DNA from: Streptomyces sp. NBC_00286
GTDB taxonomy: Bacteria; Actinomycetota; Actinomycetes; Streptomycetales; Streptomycetaceae
NCBI RefSeq assembly: GCF_036173125.1
Contig: NZ_CP108054.1
Coordinates: 1,736,001 to 1,800,000, forward strand
Direction of reading: 5' to 3'
Length of the DNA: 64,000 bases
How positions within the stretch are numbered: the first letter of the stretch is position 1; each line of letters begins with the position of its first letter. The notes beneath the pieces were generated by a model, which was not told the DNA's origin, searched no databases, and saw only the letters and a program-made list of their open reading frames with translations. Shown here piece after piece: positions 1-8,191 of this stretch. The position numbers were made by a program, and so were the translations under genes.

Positions 1-659
1 CGCGCCGAGACCTGCACGCCCTCGTATGCACTCGGCCCGGAGGCGACCGGCTTCTCGCTGCGCGGCACCCGCACCAGCAGCACGCCGAGCAGCATGAACA
101 CGGCGTACGACAGCCCGTGTACGAGGAACGCGAGCGCGATCCCCGAGTTGTCGGAGCCGAACGACTCCAGCATCTGCGCGGACCACGGCGAGGCGATCAA
201 CGCGCCACCACCGAAGCCCATGATGGCGATGCCGGTGGCCATGCCCGGCCTGTCCGGGAACCACTTGATGAGCGTCGAGACGGGCGAGATGTATCCGATG
301 CCGAGACCGATCCCGCCGACGAAGCCATAGCCGAAGACGATCAGCCAGTACTGCTCGGTGGCGGCCCCGAGCGCGGAGAGCAGGAAGCCCGACGAGAAGC
401 AGATCAGAGCCACAGTCATCGCCCAGCGCGGCCCGTTCCGCTCGACGAGCGTGCCACCGAACGCGGCGGACAACCCGAGCATGACGATGCCGAGTTGGAA
501 GGGCAGCGCGCTCTGCGTGCCGCTGAGATCGAGCGCGGACTCCAGAGGCGGTTTGAACACGGACCAGGCGTATGCCTGCCCGATGGAGAGATGAACCGAA
601 AGTGCGGCCGGCGGAACCAGCCAGCGGCTCCAGCCTGGCGGGGCTATGGGGGGACTCAT
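1..659 (-). CDS. OFA-family MFS transporter (oxalate/formate antiporter type), partial
   Basis: The first 219 codons of a membrane transporter whose 3' end lies beyond the left edge. It begins ATG (MSPPIAPPGWSRWLV) and shows repeated hydrophobic helices, an early segment SIGQAYAWSVFKPPLE and the loop IGYISPVSTLIKWFPDRPG, which are characteristic of the OxlT/OFA branch of the major facilitator superfamily. OFA proteins exchange or import small organic acids such as oxalate and formate at the plasma membrane. The gene diverges from the formate dehydrogenase operon starting at 871, which supports formate (or oxalate-derived formate) as the substrate; that specificity is inferred from context, not read from the sequence. 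The 211-bp divergent spacer (660-870) must hold both promoters. Confidence 0.85.
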   Translation of the reverse strand, partial: MSPPIAPPGWSRWLVPPAALSVHLSIGQAYAWSVFKPPLESALDLSGTQSALPFQLGIVMLGLSAAFGGTLVERNGPRWAMTVALICFSSGFLLSALGAATEQYWLIVFGYGFVGGIGLGIGYISPVSTLIKWFPDRPGMATGIAIMGFGGGALIASPWSAQMLESFGSDNSGIALAFLVHGLSYAVFMLLGVLLVRVPRSEKPVASGPSAYEGVQVSA

Positions 660-870
660 GATCCCGAACGATAGGAATCCGGCGCCCAGTTGGGAAGTCG
701 GCCGGCCCGAACTCGTCGACGGTATGCGATGAACGGTATGCCGCACGCGACGAACGGTCGCAGAGCCCTTGCCGCCCCAACCCCCATACTGTAGACAATA
801 TTCCGTCGACAGATTTCGGCACCACAGTCACCTCCCTCCGCGGTATCCCTCAACCGAACGGAGACCCCAA

Positions 871-1842
871 GTGAAAGTGGCAGTTCTGGGCGCCGGTGCG
901 ATCGGCGCCTACGTCGGTGCCGCACTGCATCGCGCCGGCGCCGACGTACATCTCATTGCCCGTGGACCGCATCTGGCGGCCATGAGGCAGCACGGAGTTC
1001 AAGTGCTCAGCCCGCGCGGGGACTTCACCGCTCGGGCCCACGTCACCGACGACCCGGCCGAGGTCGGCCCCGCCGACTTCGTCTTCCTGGGGCTGAAGGC
1101 CAACTCGTACGCGGCGTGCGGGCCGCTGATCGAGCCTCTCCTTCACGACACGACGGCGGTGGTCGCCGCGCAGAACGGCATCCCCTGGTGGTACTTCCAC
1201 CGGCACGGCGGCCCGTACGACGGCCATCGCGTGGAGAGCGTGGACCCGGACGGCGCGGTCAGTGCGGTGCTCGCGCCCGAACGGGCCGTCGGGTGCGTGG
1301 TGTATGCCGCAACTGAGCTGGCAGGACCGGGAGTTGTACGCCATCTCGAAGGCACCCGGTTCTCCATCGGCGAACCCGACCGCTCGGTGTCGGCGCGGTG
1401 CACCGCGTTCAGCGAGGCCATGCGAGCGGGCGGGCTCAAGTGCCCGATCGAGCCCGACCTGCGCAACGACATCTGGCTCAAACTGCTCGGCAACATCTCC
1501 TTCAACCCGATCAGCGCCCTCGCCCGCGCGACCATGCGGCAGATGTGCCTGCACGGCGGCACCCGCAGGGTCATCGAGATCATGATGACCGAGACGCTCT
1601 CCGTCGCCCGGGCGCTGGGCTGCGAGGTCGGGGTCTCCATCGAACGGCGGCTGGCCGGCGCCGAGCGCGTCGGCGATCACCGCACCTCGACCCTTCAGGA
1701 CCTGGAGCGCGGCAAACCGCTCGAACTCGACGTACTCCTCGCCGCCGTCGTCGAGTTGGCGGAGATCACCGGGGTCGAGGTGCCGACACTCCGCACCGTC
1801 CACGCCATCTCGGATCTGCTCGCATTGAGGACCGCCGCATGA
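871..1842 (+). CDS. 2-dehydropantoate 2-reductase family oxidoreductase (PanE/ApbA-like)
   Basis: A 323-aa protein with an N-terminal Rossmann signature (MKVAVLGAGAIGAYVGAAL) and the C-terminal helical domain of ketopantoate reductases (KLLGNISFNPISALARATM; LELDVLLAAVVELAEITGV). Family members reduce ketopantoate to pantoate with NADPH in pantothenate synthesis, but many paralogues act on other 2-oxo acids. The GTG start at 871 was chosen because a GGAG motif lies about 7 bases upstream and the Rossmann fold begins immediately. Longer upstream in-frame sequence lacks family similarity. Its stop overlaps the next gene's start (ATGA at 1839-1842), so it is the first gene of the formate dehydrogenase operon and is probably co-translated. 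That context suggests a role linked to formate or oxalate metabolism rather than vitamin synthesis; this is inference. Confidence 0.85.
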   Translation: MKVAVLGAGAIGAYVGAALHRAGADVHLIARGPHLAAMRQHGVQVLSPRGDFTARAHVTDDPAEVGPADFVFLGLKANSYAACGPLIEPLLHDTTAVVAAQNGIPWWYFHRHGGPYDGHRVESVDPDGAVSAVLAPERAVGCVVYAATELAGPGVVRHLEGTRFSIGEPDRSVSARCTAFSEAMRAGGLKCPIEPDLRNDIWLKLLGNISFNPISALARATMRQMCLHGGTRRVIEIMMTETLSVARALGCEVGVSIERRLAGAERVGDHRTSTLQDLERGKPLELDVLLAAVVELAEITGVEVPTLRTVHAISDLLALRTAA

Positions 1843-3800
1843 GCCGTATGAGTCGCCTGAGCCACACCAGCCGTACCAGCAAACGCGACCGAACTCCCAA
1901 GACGTACACCCGACTTACTCATCCACTCGTCCGCGACTCACGCGACGAGCCCTTCCGGCAGGCGACCTGGGACGAGGCGCTGGACCGCGCCGCCCGCGGG
2001 CTGTCCGCCGCCCGTGGCGCGTTCGGGATGTTCTCCTGCGCCCGCGCGACCAACGAAATGAACTACGTGGCGCAGAAGTTCGCGCGCGTCGTCATGGGCA
2101 CCAACAACGTCGACTCCTGCAACCGCACCTGCCACGCCCCCAGCGTCGCGGGCCTCTCGGCCGCGTTCGGCTCGGGCGGCGGAACGTCGTCGTACGGGGA
2201 GGTCGAGCACACCGACCTCATCGTGATGTGGGGCTCCAACGCCCGTTTCGCCCACCCGATCTTCTTCCAGCACGTCCTGAAGGGGATACGGAACGGGGCA
2301 CGGATGTACGCGGTCGACCCGCGCCGCACCTCCACGGCCGAGTGGGCGGAGAGCTGGCTCGGCCTGAACGTCGGCACGGACATCCCGATGGCGCACGCGA
2401 TCGGCCGCGAGATCATCCAAGCAGGCCTTGCGAACGAGGCCTTCATCGAGCGGGCGACCACCGGCTTCGAGGAGTACAAGCAACTCGTCGAGCCCTGGAC
2501 GCTGTCGCTCGCCGAGAAGGTGACGGGCGTACCGGCCGCCGCCATACGGGAGTTGGCGCACGCGTACGCCCGCGCCGAGCGCGCCCAGCTGTGCTGGACG
2601 CTCGGCATCACCGAGCACCACAACGGCACGGACAACGTACGCGCCCTCATCAACCTGTCCCTGCTGACGGGTCATGTGGGGCGCTACGGCTCGGGATTGC
2701 AGCCCCTGCGCGGCCAGAACAACGTGCAGGGCGGCGGCGACATGGGGGCGATTCCCAATCGCCTCCCCGGTTTCCAGGACATCCTGAATCCGACGGTCCG
2801 GCTGAAGTTCGAGTCCGCCTGGGACACCGTCATCCAGCCGCACTATGGGCTGAACCTGACGGAGATGTTCGAGGCCATGGAGGAGGGCACGCTCCGCGCC
2901 GTCTACTGCATCGGCGAGAACCCCGCCCAGTCCGAAGCCGACACCGACCAAGCGATACGACGCCTGCGGGCCCTGGACTTCCTCGTGGTACAGGACATCT
3001 TCCTCACGAAGACCGCCGAGCTGGCGGACGTGGTACTGCCCGCGACTGTGGGGTGGGCCGAGACGGACGGTACGACGACCAACAGCGAGCGACGAGTTCA
3101 GCGCGTACGAGCCGCCGTCACTCCGCCCGGCGAGGCCCGCGAGGACATCGACATCCTCTGCGAGCTGGCGGCCCGGCTCGGCCACGACTGGAAGTACGCG
3201 GACTCCGAGGCCGTATGGAACGAACTGCGCTCGGTGTCGCCGGACCACTACGGGATGACGTACGAACGCCTGGAGGAGCACCAGGGCATCCAGTGGCCGT
3301 GCCCGGACACGGACCGGCTCGAACCGACGTACCTGCACGGGCGGTTGTGGGACGCGGATCCGGCCCGGCGCGGCCGTCTCGCCCCCTTCGGGCTCGTCCA
3401 GCACGATCCGCCGGTCGATCTGACGGACGAGGAGTACCCGATCCGGCTGACCACCGGGCGACGGCTCGACTCGTACAACACCGGTGTGCAGAGCGGCGGT
3501 TTCGCTTCGCCGCTGCGGCGCGGGGAGTACGTCGAGCTGTGTCCGGAGGACGCGGAGCGCTACGGGGTTGTGGTGGGCGAGGAGGTCCAGGTGTCGTCGC
3601 GGCGCGGTGCCGTGGTGGCGCCGGTGTGGGTCGATCCCGCGCTGCGGCCCGGGCTCGCCTTCATGACCATGCACTTTCCCGACGAGGTGGACACCAACCA
3701 GCTGACGATCGAGGCGAATTGCCCGATCGCGGGGACGGCTGAGTTCAAGGCGTCGGCGATCCGGATCGACAAGCTTCCGGTTGCGACTCAGGTGAGGTGA
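1839..3800 (+). CDS. Formate dehydrogenase catalytic subunit, C-terminal part (molybdopterin domains only)
   Basis: 653 aa covering the bis-MGD-binding domains of a formate dehydrogenase alpha subunit, including the C-terminal molydopterin dinucleotide-binding domain (about residues 530-650). The Mo ligand is Cys98 followed by His99 in NRTCHAPSVAGL; selenocysteine occupies this place in some homologues, so this is the Cys type. The N-terminal [4Fe-4S] domain that normally precedes TRLTHPLVRDS in this family is absent here. It is found instead at the end of the protein encoded at 5975-6835. The two pieces add up to a normal full-length NAD-dependent FDH alpha subunit. Start ATG 1839 overlaps the stop of the preceding gene. 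The next gene starts 4 bp after the stop, so the operon is tight. Formate oxidation to CO2 in the cytoplasm is the likely reaction. Confidence 0.88.
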   Translation: MSRMSRLSHTSRTSKRDRTPKTYTRLTHPLVRDSRDEPFRQATWDEALDRAARGLSAARGAFGMFSCARATNEMNYVAQKFARVVMGTNNVDSCNRTCHAPSVAGLSAAFGSGGGTSSYGEVEHTDLIVMWGSNARFAHPIFFQHVLKGIRNGARMYAVDPRRTSTAEWAESWLGLNVGTDIPMAHAIGREIIQAGLANEAFIERATTGFEEYKQLVEPWTLSLAEKVTGVPAAAIRELAHAYARAERAQLCWTLGITEHHNGTDNVRALINLSLLTGHVGRYGSGLQPLRGQNNVQGGGDMGAIPNRLPGFQDILNPTVRLKFESAWDTVIQPHYGLNLTEMFEAMEEGTLRAVYCIGENPAQSEADTDQAIRRLRALDFLVVQDIFLTKTAELADVVLPATVGWAETDGTTTNSERRVQRVRAAVTPPGEAREDIDILCELAARLGHDWKYADSEAVWNELRSVSPDHYGMTYERLEEHQGIQWPCPDTDRLEPTYLHGRLWDADPARRGRLAPFGLVQHDPPVDLTDEEYPIRLTTGRRLDSYNTGVQSGGFASPLRRGEYVELCPEDAERYGVVVGEEVQVSSRRGAVVAPVWVDPALRPGLAFMTMHFPDEVDTNQLTIEANCPIAGTAEFKASAIRIDKLPVATQVR

Positions 3801-3804
3801 TCTG

Positions 3805-5919
3805 GTGGATCTGCACTTCGGTGACAGCAAGCCGACGGACGAGGAACGGGCGGCCGTCGATGCGCTGCTCGGGCCGCCCGAGTCGTCGTGGGAGGGGGCG
3901 GATCGGTCCGACGCCGATTTGAGGTGGGCGCGTGGGGGGCGGGTGGCGCGGGAGCGTCGGGATCTGCTGTTGCCGGGGTTGCACGCGATCAACGATCGCG
4001 TGGGGTGGATCAGCGAGGGTGCGCTGTCCTATCTGTGCCGGCGGCTGACTGTGCCGCCTGCGGAGGCGTATGGCGTGGCCACGTTCTACGCCATGTTTTC
4101 GGTGCGGCCGCGGGCTGGGACGGTGGTGCATGTGTGCACGGATATCGCGTGCGCGGCTGTGGGGACGGCGGAGTTGTGCGCCGGGGTCGAGGCGCGGTTG
4201 GGGGTCGGGAACGGGGTTTCCGTGGAGCGGAGTCCGTGTCTGGGGTTGTGTGAGCGGGCGCCGGCGGCGTTGGTGGTGCGGGCGGGGGCGCCTGCGGCGG
4301 GCTTTTTCCCCACCCCGCCCCTTCCCGAAACTGGGGCTTCGCCCCAGACCCCTTCGGGGCTCCGCCCCGGACCCCGTTTCGGGGGCCAGCCCCCGAACCC
4401 CCGCTCCTCAAACTCCCCCAGCTACCGCTGGGGGGACCCTCAAGGGGCTGATCTTTCAGCCCGTCCGGCGCTTGAGGACGAGGCCGTTCAGGCCGATCGG
4501 GGGTCTAGGGGCGAAGCCCCAGGGTCGGGTATGGGAAGGGGCGGCGGGGGCGCTGCATCCAATAGCGGCTCCGCCGCGGGCCTACGGGCCACAGCCGTCG
4601 CCGCCCCCGCCACCGTCGAGTCCACCGTCCTCGCGGCCACCACACCCGGCTCAGCCCCCGAGGAGCCACCCGCCTCGGTGGCCGTACCCCAAGCAGGCCA
4701 GAGCAACCTGATCCTGCTGCGACGGGTCGGCGCCGTCGACCCAGCCTCCCTCGACGACTACCGAGCCCACGACGGCTACACCGCCCTGCGGCGGGCCTTC
4801 ACCCTCGGCCCCGCCACCGTCATCCGCGAGGTCACCGACGCCGGCCTAGTAGGCCGAGGCGGCGCCGCCTTCCCCACCGGCCGCAAATGGCAGGCCACGG
4901 CCGCCCAGCCCGACCACCCCCACTACCTCGTCTGCAACGCCGACGAATCCGAACCGGGCACCTTCAAAGACCGCGTGATCATGGAAGGCGACCCGTACTC
5001 CCTCGTAGAGGCGATGACAATCGCGGCGTACGCGACCGGCGCCCACAAGGGCTACCTGTACCTACGCGGCGAATACCCCCGCGCCCTCGACCGCATGGAA
5101 CACGCCATCGCCCAGGCCCGCACCCGCGGCCTCCTCGGCGACGACATCCTCGGCCACGGCTACGCCTTCGACATCGAAATCCGCCGCGGCGCAGGCGCGT
5201 ACATCTGCGGCGAGGAGACCGCCCTCTTCAACTCCATAGAGGGCTACAGAGGAGAGCCCCGCTCAAAACCCCCCTTCCCCGTAGAGAAGGGTTTGTTCGG
5301 CAAACCCACTGCCGAGAACAACGTCGAGACACTGGTCAACGTGCTGCCGATCCTAACGATGGGAGCACAGGCGTACGCGGCGATCGGCACCGGGAAATCC
5401 ACCGGCCCCAAGCTGTTCTGCGTATCAGGAAGCGTGGACCGTCCCGGCATCTACGAGCTCCCGTTCGGCGCGACACTCGGCGAACTGCTCGACTTGGCAG
5501 GCGTACGTAAACGATTGCGCGCTGTCCTCCTCGGCGGCGCGGCCGGCGGCTTCGTACGCCCCGACGAGCTGGACATCCCGCTCACCTTCGAGGGCACGAG
5601 GGAGGCCGGCACGACGCTCGGCTCGGGGGTCGTGATGACCTTCGACGACACGGTTCCCCTTCCCCGCCTGCTGCTCCGTATCGCCGAGTTCTTCCGCGAC
5701 GAGTCGTGCGGCCAATGCGTGCCGTGCCGGGTCGGGACCGTACGGCAGGAGGAGGCGCTGCACCGGATCGTCGAGCGCACGGGCGCGGACGCGGCCGACG
5801 ACATCGCCCTGCTCCGGGAGGTCGGCCGCGCCATGCGCGACGCCTCGATCTGCGGTCTCGGGCAGACCGCGTGGAACGCCGTGGAATCCGCCATCGACCG
5901 CTTGGGGGCGTACGAATGA
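3805..5919 (+). CDS. NuoE-NuoF fusion subunit of NAD-dependent formate dehydrogenase, with repeat-derived linker
   Basis: 704-aa diaphorase subunit. Residues about 1-160 are a thioredoxin-like NuoE domain with [2Fe-2S] ligands Cys111, Cys116, Cys145 and Cys149. Residues about 300-704 are a NuoF domain with the FMN/NAD motif GRGGAAFPTGRKW (about 350-362), ICGEETALFNSIEG, and the [4Fe-4S] motif ESCGQCVPCR plus the later Cys in SICGLG. It should pass electrons from the FDH alpha subunit to NAD+. Residues about 166-258 form a low-complexity Pro/Gly/Ser/Arg linker encoded by DNA that matches intergenic Streptomyces repeats (see 4306-4560). Third-position bias changes from G-rich before the linker to C-rich after it. 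This suggests that two genes were joined when a repeat-containing spacer became coding. The GTG start at 3805 has AGGTGA upstream. Confidence 0.88.
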   Translation: MDLHFGDSKPTDEERAAVDALLGPPESSWEGADRSDADLRWARGGRVARERRDLLLPGLHAINDRVGWISEGALSYLCRRLTVPPAEAYGVATFYAMFSVRPRAGTVVHVCTDIACAAVGTAELCAGVEARLGVGNGVSVERSPCLGLCERAPAALVVRAGAPAAGFFPTPPLPETGASPQTPSGLRPGPRFGGQPPNPRSSNSPSYRWGDPQGADLSARPALEDEAVQADRGSRGEAPGSGMGRGGGGAASNSGSAAGLRATAVAAPATVESTVLAATTPGSAPEEPPASVAVPQAGQSNLILLRRVGAVDPASLDDYRAHDGYTALRRAFTLGPATVIREVTDAGLVGRGGAAFPTGRKWQATAAQPDHPHYLVCNADESEPGTFKDRVIMEGDPYSLVEAMTIAAYATGAHKGYLYLRGEYPRALDRMEHAIAQARTRGLLGDDILGHGYAFDIEIRRGAGAYICGEETALFNSIEGYRGEPRSKPPFPVEKGLFGKPTAENNVETLVNVLPILTMGAQAYAAIGTGKSTGPKLFCVSGSVDRPGIYELPFGATLGELLDLAGVRKRLRAVLLGGAAGGFVRPDELDIPLTFEGTREAGTTLGSGVVMTFDDTVPLPRLLLRIAEFFRDESCGQCVPCRVGTVRQEEALHRIVERTGADAADDIALLREVGRAMRDASICGLGQTAWNAVESAIDRLGAYE
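4306..4560. repeat. Streptomyces-type intergenic repeat lying in-frame inside the NuoE-NuoF gene
   Basis: A stretch of short GC-rich stem-loops of the kind usually found between genes. Positions 4413-4432 are identical, base for base, to 7873-7892 in the spacer after fdhD. Positions 4470-4509 match the reverse complement of 7834-7873 with only a few differences. It is read through in frame by the fdh gene and contains no stop codon in that frame. Confidence 0.85.
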
Positions 5920-5934
5920 CCGCGACCTGCCGCA

Positions 5935-5970
5935 GCACAGGAGCCGGCACAGGAGCCGGCACAGGAGCCG
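5935..5970 (+). repeat. Three perfect 12-bp tandem repeats carrying the ribosome-binding site
   Basis: The unit GCACAGGAGCCG occurs three times without mismatch (5935-5946, 5947-5958, 5959-5970). Each unit contains AGGAG; the last one (5963-5967) is 7 bases from the ATG at 5975 and is the functional Shine-Dalgarno. Copy-number change would add or remove spare ribosome-binding sites but not alter spacing of the last one. Confidence 0.9.
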
Positions 5971-5974
5971 CCGT

Positions 5975-6835
5975 ATGACCGTGACGCCGCTGGGGATCCC
6001 CCGCCGTCTGCTGGAGTTCACGATCGACGGAGAGCCGGTGCGGGCTCCCGAGGGCTCGACGATCCTCGACGCCTGCCGGGCCGCCGGGAAGGACATCCCG
6101 ACGCTCTGCCAGGGCGACACCCTCACCCCGAAGAACGCCTGCCGCGTCTGCGTCGTCGAGGTCGAGGGGTCCAGGACTCTCGTCCCGGCCTGTTCCCGCA
6201 AGACCGAGCCCGGCATGGAGGTGAAGACCGACACCGAACGCGCCCGCCACAGCCGCAAGCTCGTCCTCGAACTCCTCGCTTCCTCGGTCGACTTGTCGAC
6301 CACACCGCAGGTCGCCGAGTGGATCAAGGAGTACGAGGCGAAGCCCGACCGTTTCGGCCCGGACGCGGCCCGGCTGAACGAACAACCGAAGATCGACAAC
6401 AACCTCTACGTCCGCGACTACGACAAATGCATCCTCTGCTACAAGTGCGTCGACGCATGCGGCGACCAGTGGCAGAACACCTTCGCGATCTCCGTCGCCG
6501 GACGCGGCTTCGACGCCCGTATCGCGGTCGAGCACGACGCCCCGCTCACCGACTCCGCCTGCGTGTACTGCGGCAACTGCATCGAGGTGTGCCCGACGGG
6601 AGCGCTCAGCTTCAAATCGGAGTTCGACATGCGGGCGGCCGGTACGTGGGACGAGTCGGCGCAGAGCGAGACGACCACGGTATGCGCGTACTGCGGAGTG
6701 GGCTGCAATCTCACGCTCCACGTGCAGGACAATGAAATCGTGAAGGTCACCTCGCCGCACGACAACCCGGTGACCCACGGCAACCTCTGCATCAAGGGCC
6801 GTTTCGGCTACCAGCACGTACAGAACCGGGGCTGA
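5975..6835 (+). CDS. Formate dehydrogenase alpha subunit, N-terminal part (2Fe-2S, two 4Fe-4S, and molybdopterin-oxidoreductase 4Fe-4S domain)
   Basis: 286-aa iron-sulfur protein forming the missing front half of the FDH alpha subunit encoded at 1839-3800. Visible ligands: [2Fe-2S] Cys45, Cys56, Cys59, Cys73; two ferredoxin-type [4Fe-4S] sites Cys152/155/158/162 and Cys196/199/202/206; and the FDH-proximal [4Fe-4S] site Cys237/240/244/272 (VCAYCGVGCN...LCIKG). The protein stops at GRFGYQHVQNRG, just where canonical enzymes continue into the domain found in the other gene. The His-Cys3 cluster usually present after the ferredoxin domain is not visible: RHSRKLVLELLASSVDLS has the His but no Cys. 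ATG 5975 has AGGAG 7 bases upstream. Electron relay between bis-MGD and the diaphorase subunit is the expected role. Confidence 0.87.
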   Translation: MTVTPLGIPRRLLEFTIDGEPVRAPEGSTILDACRAAGKDIPTLCQGDTLTPKNACRVCVVEVEGSRTLVPACSRKTEPGMEVKTDTERARHSRKLVLELLASSVDLSTTPQVAEWIKEYEAKPDRFGPDAARLNEQPKIDNNLYVRDYDKCILCYKCVDACGDQWQNTFAISVAGRGFDARIAVEHDAPLTDSACVYCGNCIEVCPTGALSFKSEFDMRAAGTWDESAQSETTTVCAYCGVGCNLTLHVQDNEIVKVTSPHDNPVTHGNLCIKGRFGYQHVQNRG

Positions 6836-6842
6836 TCAGGAC

Positions 6843-7697
6843 ATGGGACGAGTCACGGAACGACGCAAGGTGATCCGTATCCGCGACGGGGCGGTCTCGT
6901 CCCGCCCGGACACGCTCGTCGCCGAGGAACCCCTGGAGATCCGGCTGAACGGCAAGCCGCTCGCGATCACGATGCGCACTCCCGGGGACGACTTCGCGCT
7001 GGCCGCGGGGTTCCTGGTCAGTGAGGGTGTGTTGGGCGAGGCCCATGAGCTGCAGAACATCGTGTACTGCGCGGGGGCGACTGCCGACGGCTCGAATACG
7101 TACAACGTCGTCGACGTGAAGACCGCCTCCGGCGTCGTCATCCCCGACATCACCCTCGAACGCAACGTCTACACGACCTCCTCCTGTGGCCTGTGCGGCA
7201 AGGCGAGCCTCGATGCCGTCCGTACGACGGCACGGTGGGCCATCGACGACGGTGAAGCCGCCCCGGTCCGGCTCGAACCCGAGCTGCTCGCGAGCCTCCC
7301 CGACCGGCTGCGCGCATCTCAGCGGGTCTTCGAGCGGACCGGGGGGCTGCACGCGGCGGCCCTGTTCACGGAGGACGGCGAGCTGCTCGACATCCGTGAG
7401 GACGTGGGCCGGCACAACGCGGTCGACAAGCTGGTCGGCCGCGCCCTCCAGAACGGCGCGCTACCGCTCTCCCGCACGATCCTGCTCGTCTCGGGGCGGG
7501 CCTCCTTCGAGCTCGCCCAGAAGGCGGTGATGGCGGGCATACCCGTGCTGGCCGCCGTCTCCGCGCCCTCGTCCCTCGCGGTGGACCTGGCGGCGGAGTC
7601 GGATCTGACCCTCGTCGGCTTCCTCCGGGGTGCCTCCATGAACGTGTACGCGGGCGAACACCGGATCGCCCTGCGGACCGCGGCCGCCCACGGCTGA
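6843..7697 (+). CDS. fdhD: Formate dehydrogenase accessory sulfurtransferase FdhD
   Basis: 284 aa, full length for FdhD. The family carries a sulfur atom from cysteine desulfurase to the molybdenum cofactor, making the terminal sulfido ligand that formate dehydrogenases need. The conserved motif SSCGLCGKASLD gives the sulfur-carrying Cys115 and Cys118; the C-terminal segment DIREDVGRHNAVDKLVG and the SGRASFELAQKA block are also family hallmarks. It begins 7 bp after the iron-sulfur subunit gene and is the last gene of the operon, so enzyme and maturase are made together. The ATG at 6843 lies in the GGACATG context and gives a normal N terminus; no stronger upstream start exists. Confidence 0.95.
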   Translation: MGRVTERRKVIRIRDGAVSSRPDTLVAEEPLEIRLNGKPLAITMRTPGDDFALAAGFLVSEGVLGEAHELQNIVYCAGATADGSNTYNVVDVKTASGVVIPDITLERNVYTTSSCGLCGKASLDAVRTTARWAIDDGEAAPVRLEPELLASLPDRLRASQRVFERTGGLHAAALFTEDGELLDIREDVGRHNAVDKLVGRALQNGALPLSRTILLVSGRASFELAQKAVMAGIPVLAAVSAPSSLAVDLAAESDLTLVGFLRGASMNVYAGEHRIALRTAAAHG

Positions 7698-8191
7698 CCG
7701 GCTCCCCGCGACACGATGGCGGGGCCCTCGACCGGCGGGGAGCGCCCCCTGCGCCGTGATGAGGGCCCTGCCTCAGCTTTTCGCGCCGCGATGAGGCTTC
7801 GCCTCAGTCGCGCCGCTCCTGGGGGCTCTGCCCCCAGACCCCCGTATCGGCCTTGCGGCCTCGTCCTCAAGCTCCCCCAGCTACCGCTGGGAGGTGCCCC
7901 CAGACGGGCTGAACTTGCTGGACCGGCGTTTGAATCGGCACCGGTGACGATCCACCCTGACTCATCTGTTGCGCCGTCAGAATGAACTCCCCCAGCCGCA
8001 GCACCCGGCCTCCCCCATCCGTGCCCCCGGCCGTTTAACAGTCGCCGCAAGGACATCCATGATCACGCCAGCCGACGGAACGACCCCTGCACGCTTCTTG
8101 TGGGCTCCCTGAGACCCCAAGTACCGTGCGTGGCGCGCACGTTGGACGTGGGATGTCCAGATGTCCGGACGGATGAAGGGCAGGTCGCACC
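7698..8191. repeat. Spacer with a GC-rich interspersed repeat (about 7790-7935)
   Basis: No credible gene is seen in this 494-bp spacer. It contains nested stem-loops: a GGGGGC..GCCCCC hairpin near 7821-7836, and a block at 7834-7892 shared with the linker inside the upstream fdh gene (40 bp in inverted orientation and 20 bp in direct orientation). These probably end the fdh operon transcript. The last 200 bp should hold the promoter of the sialidase gene, but no confident -35/-10 pair was recognised. Confidence 0.7.
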
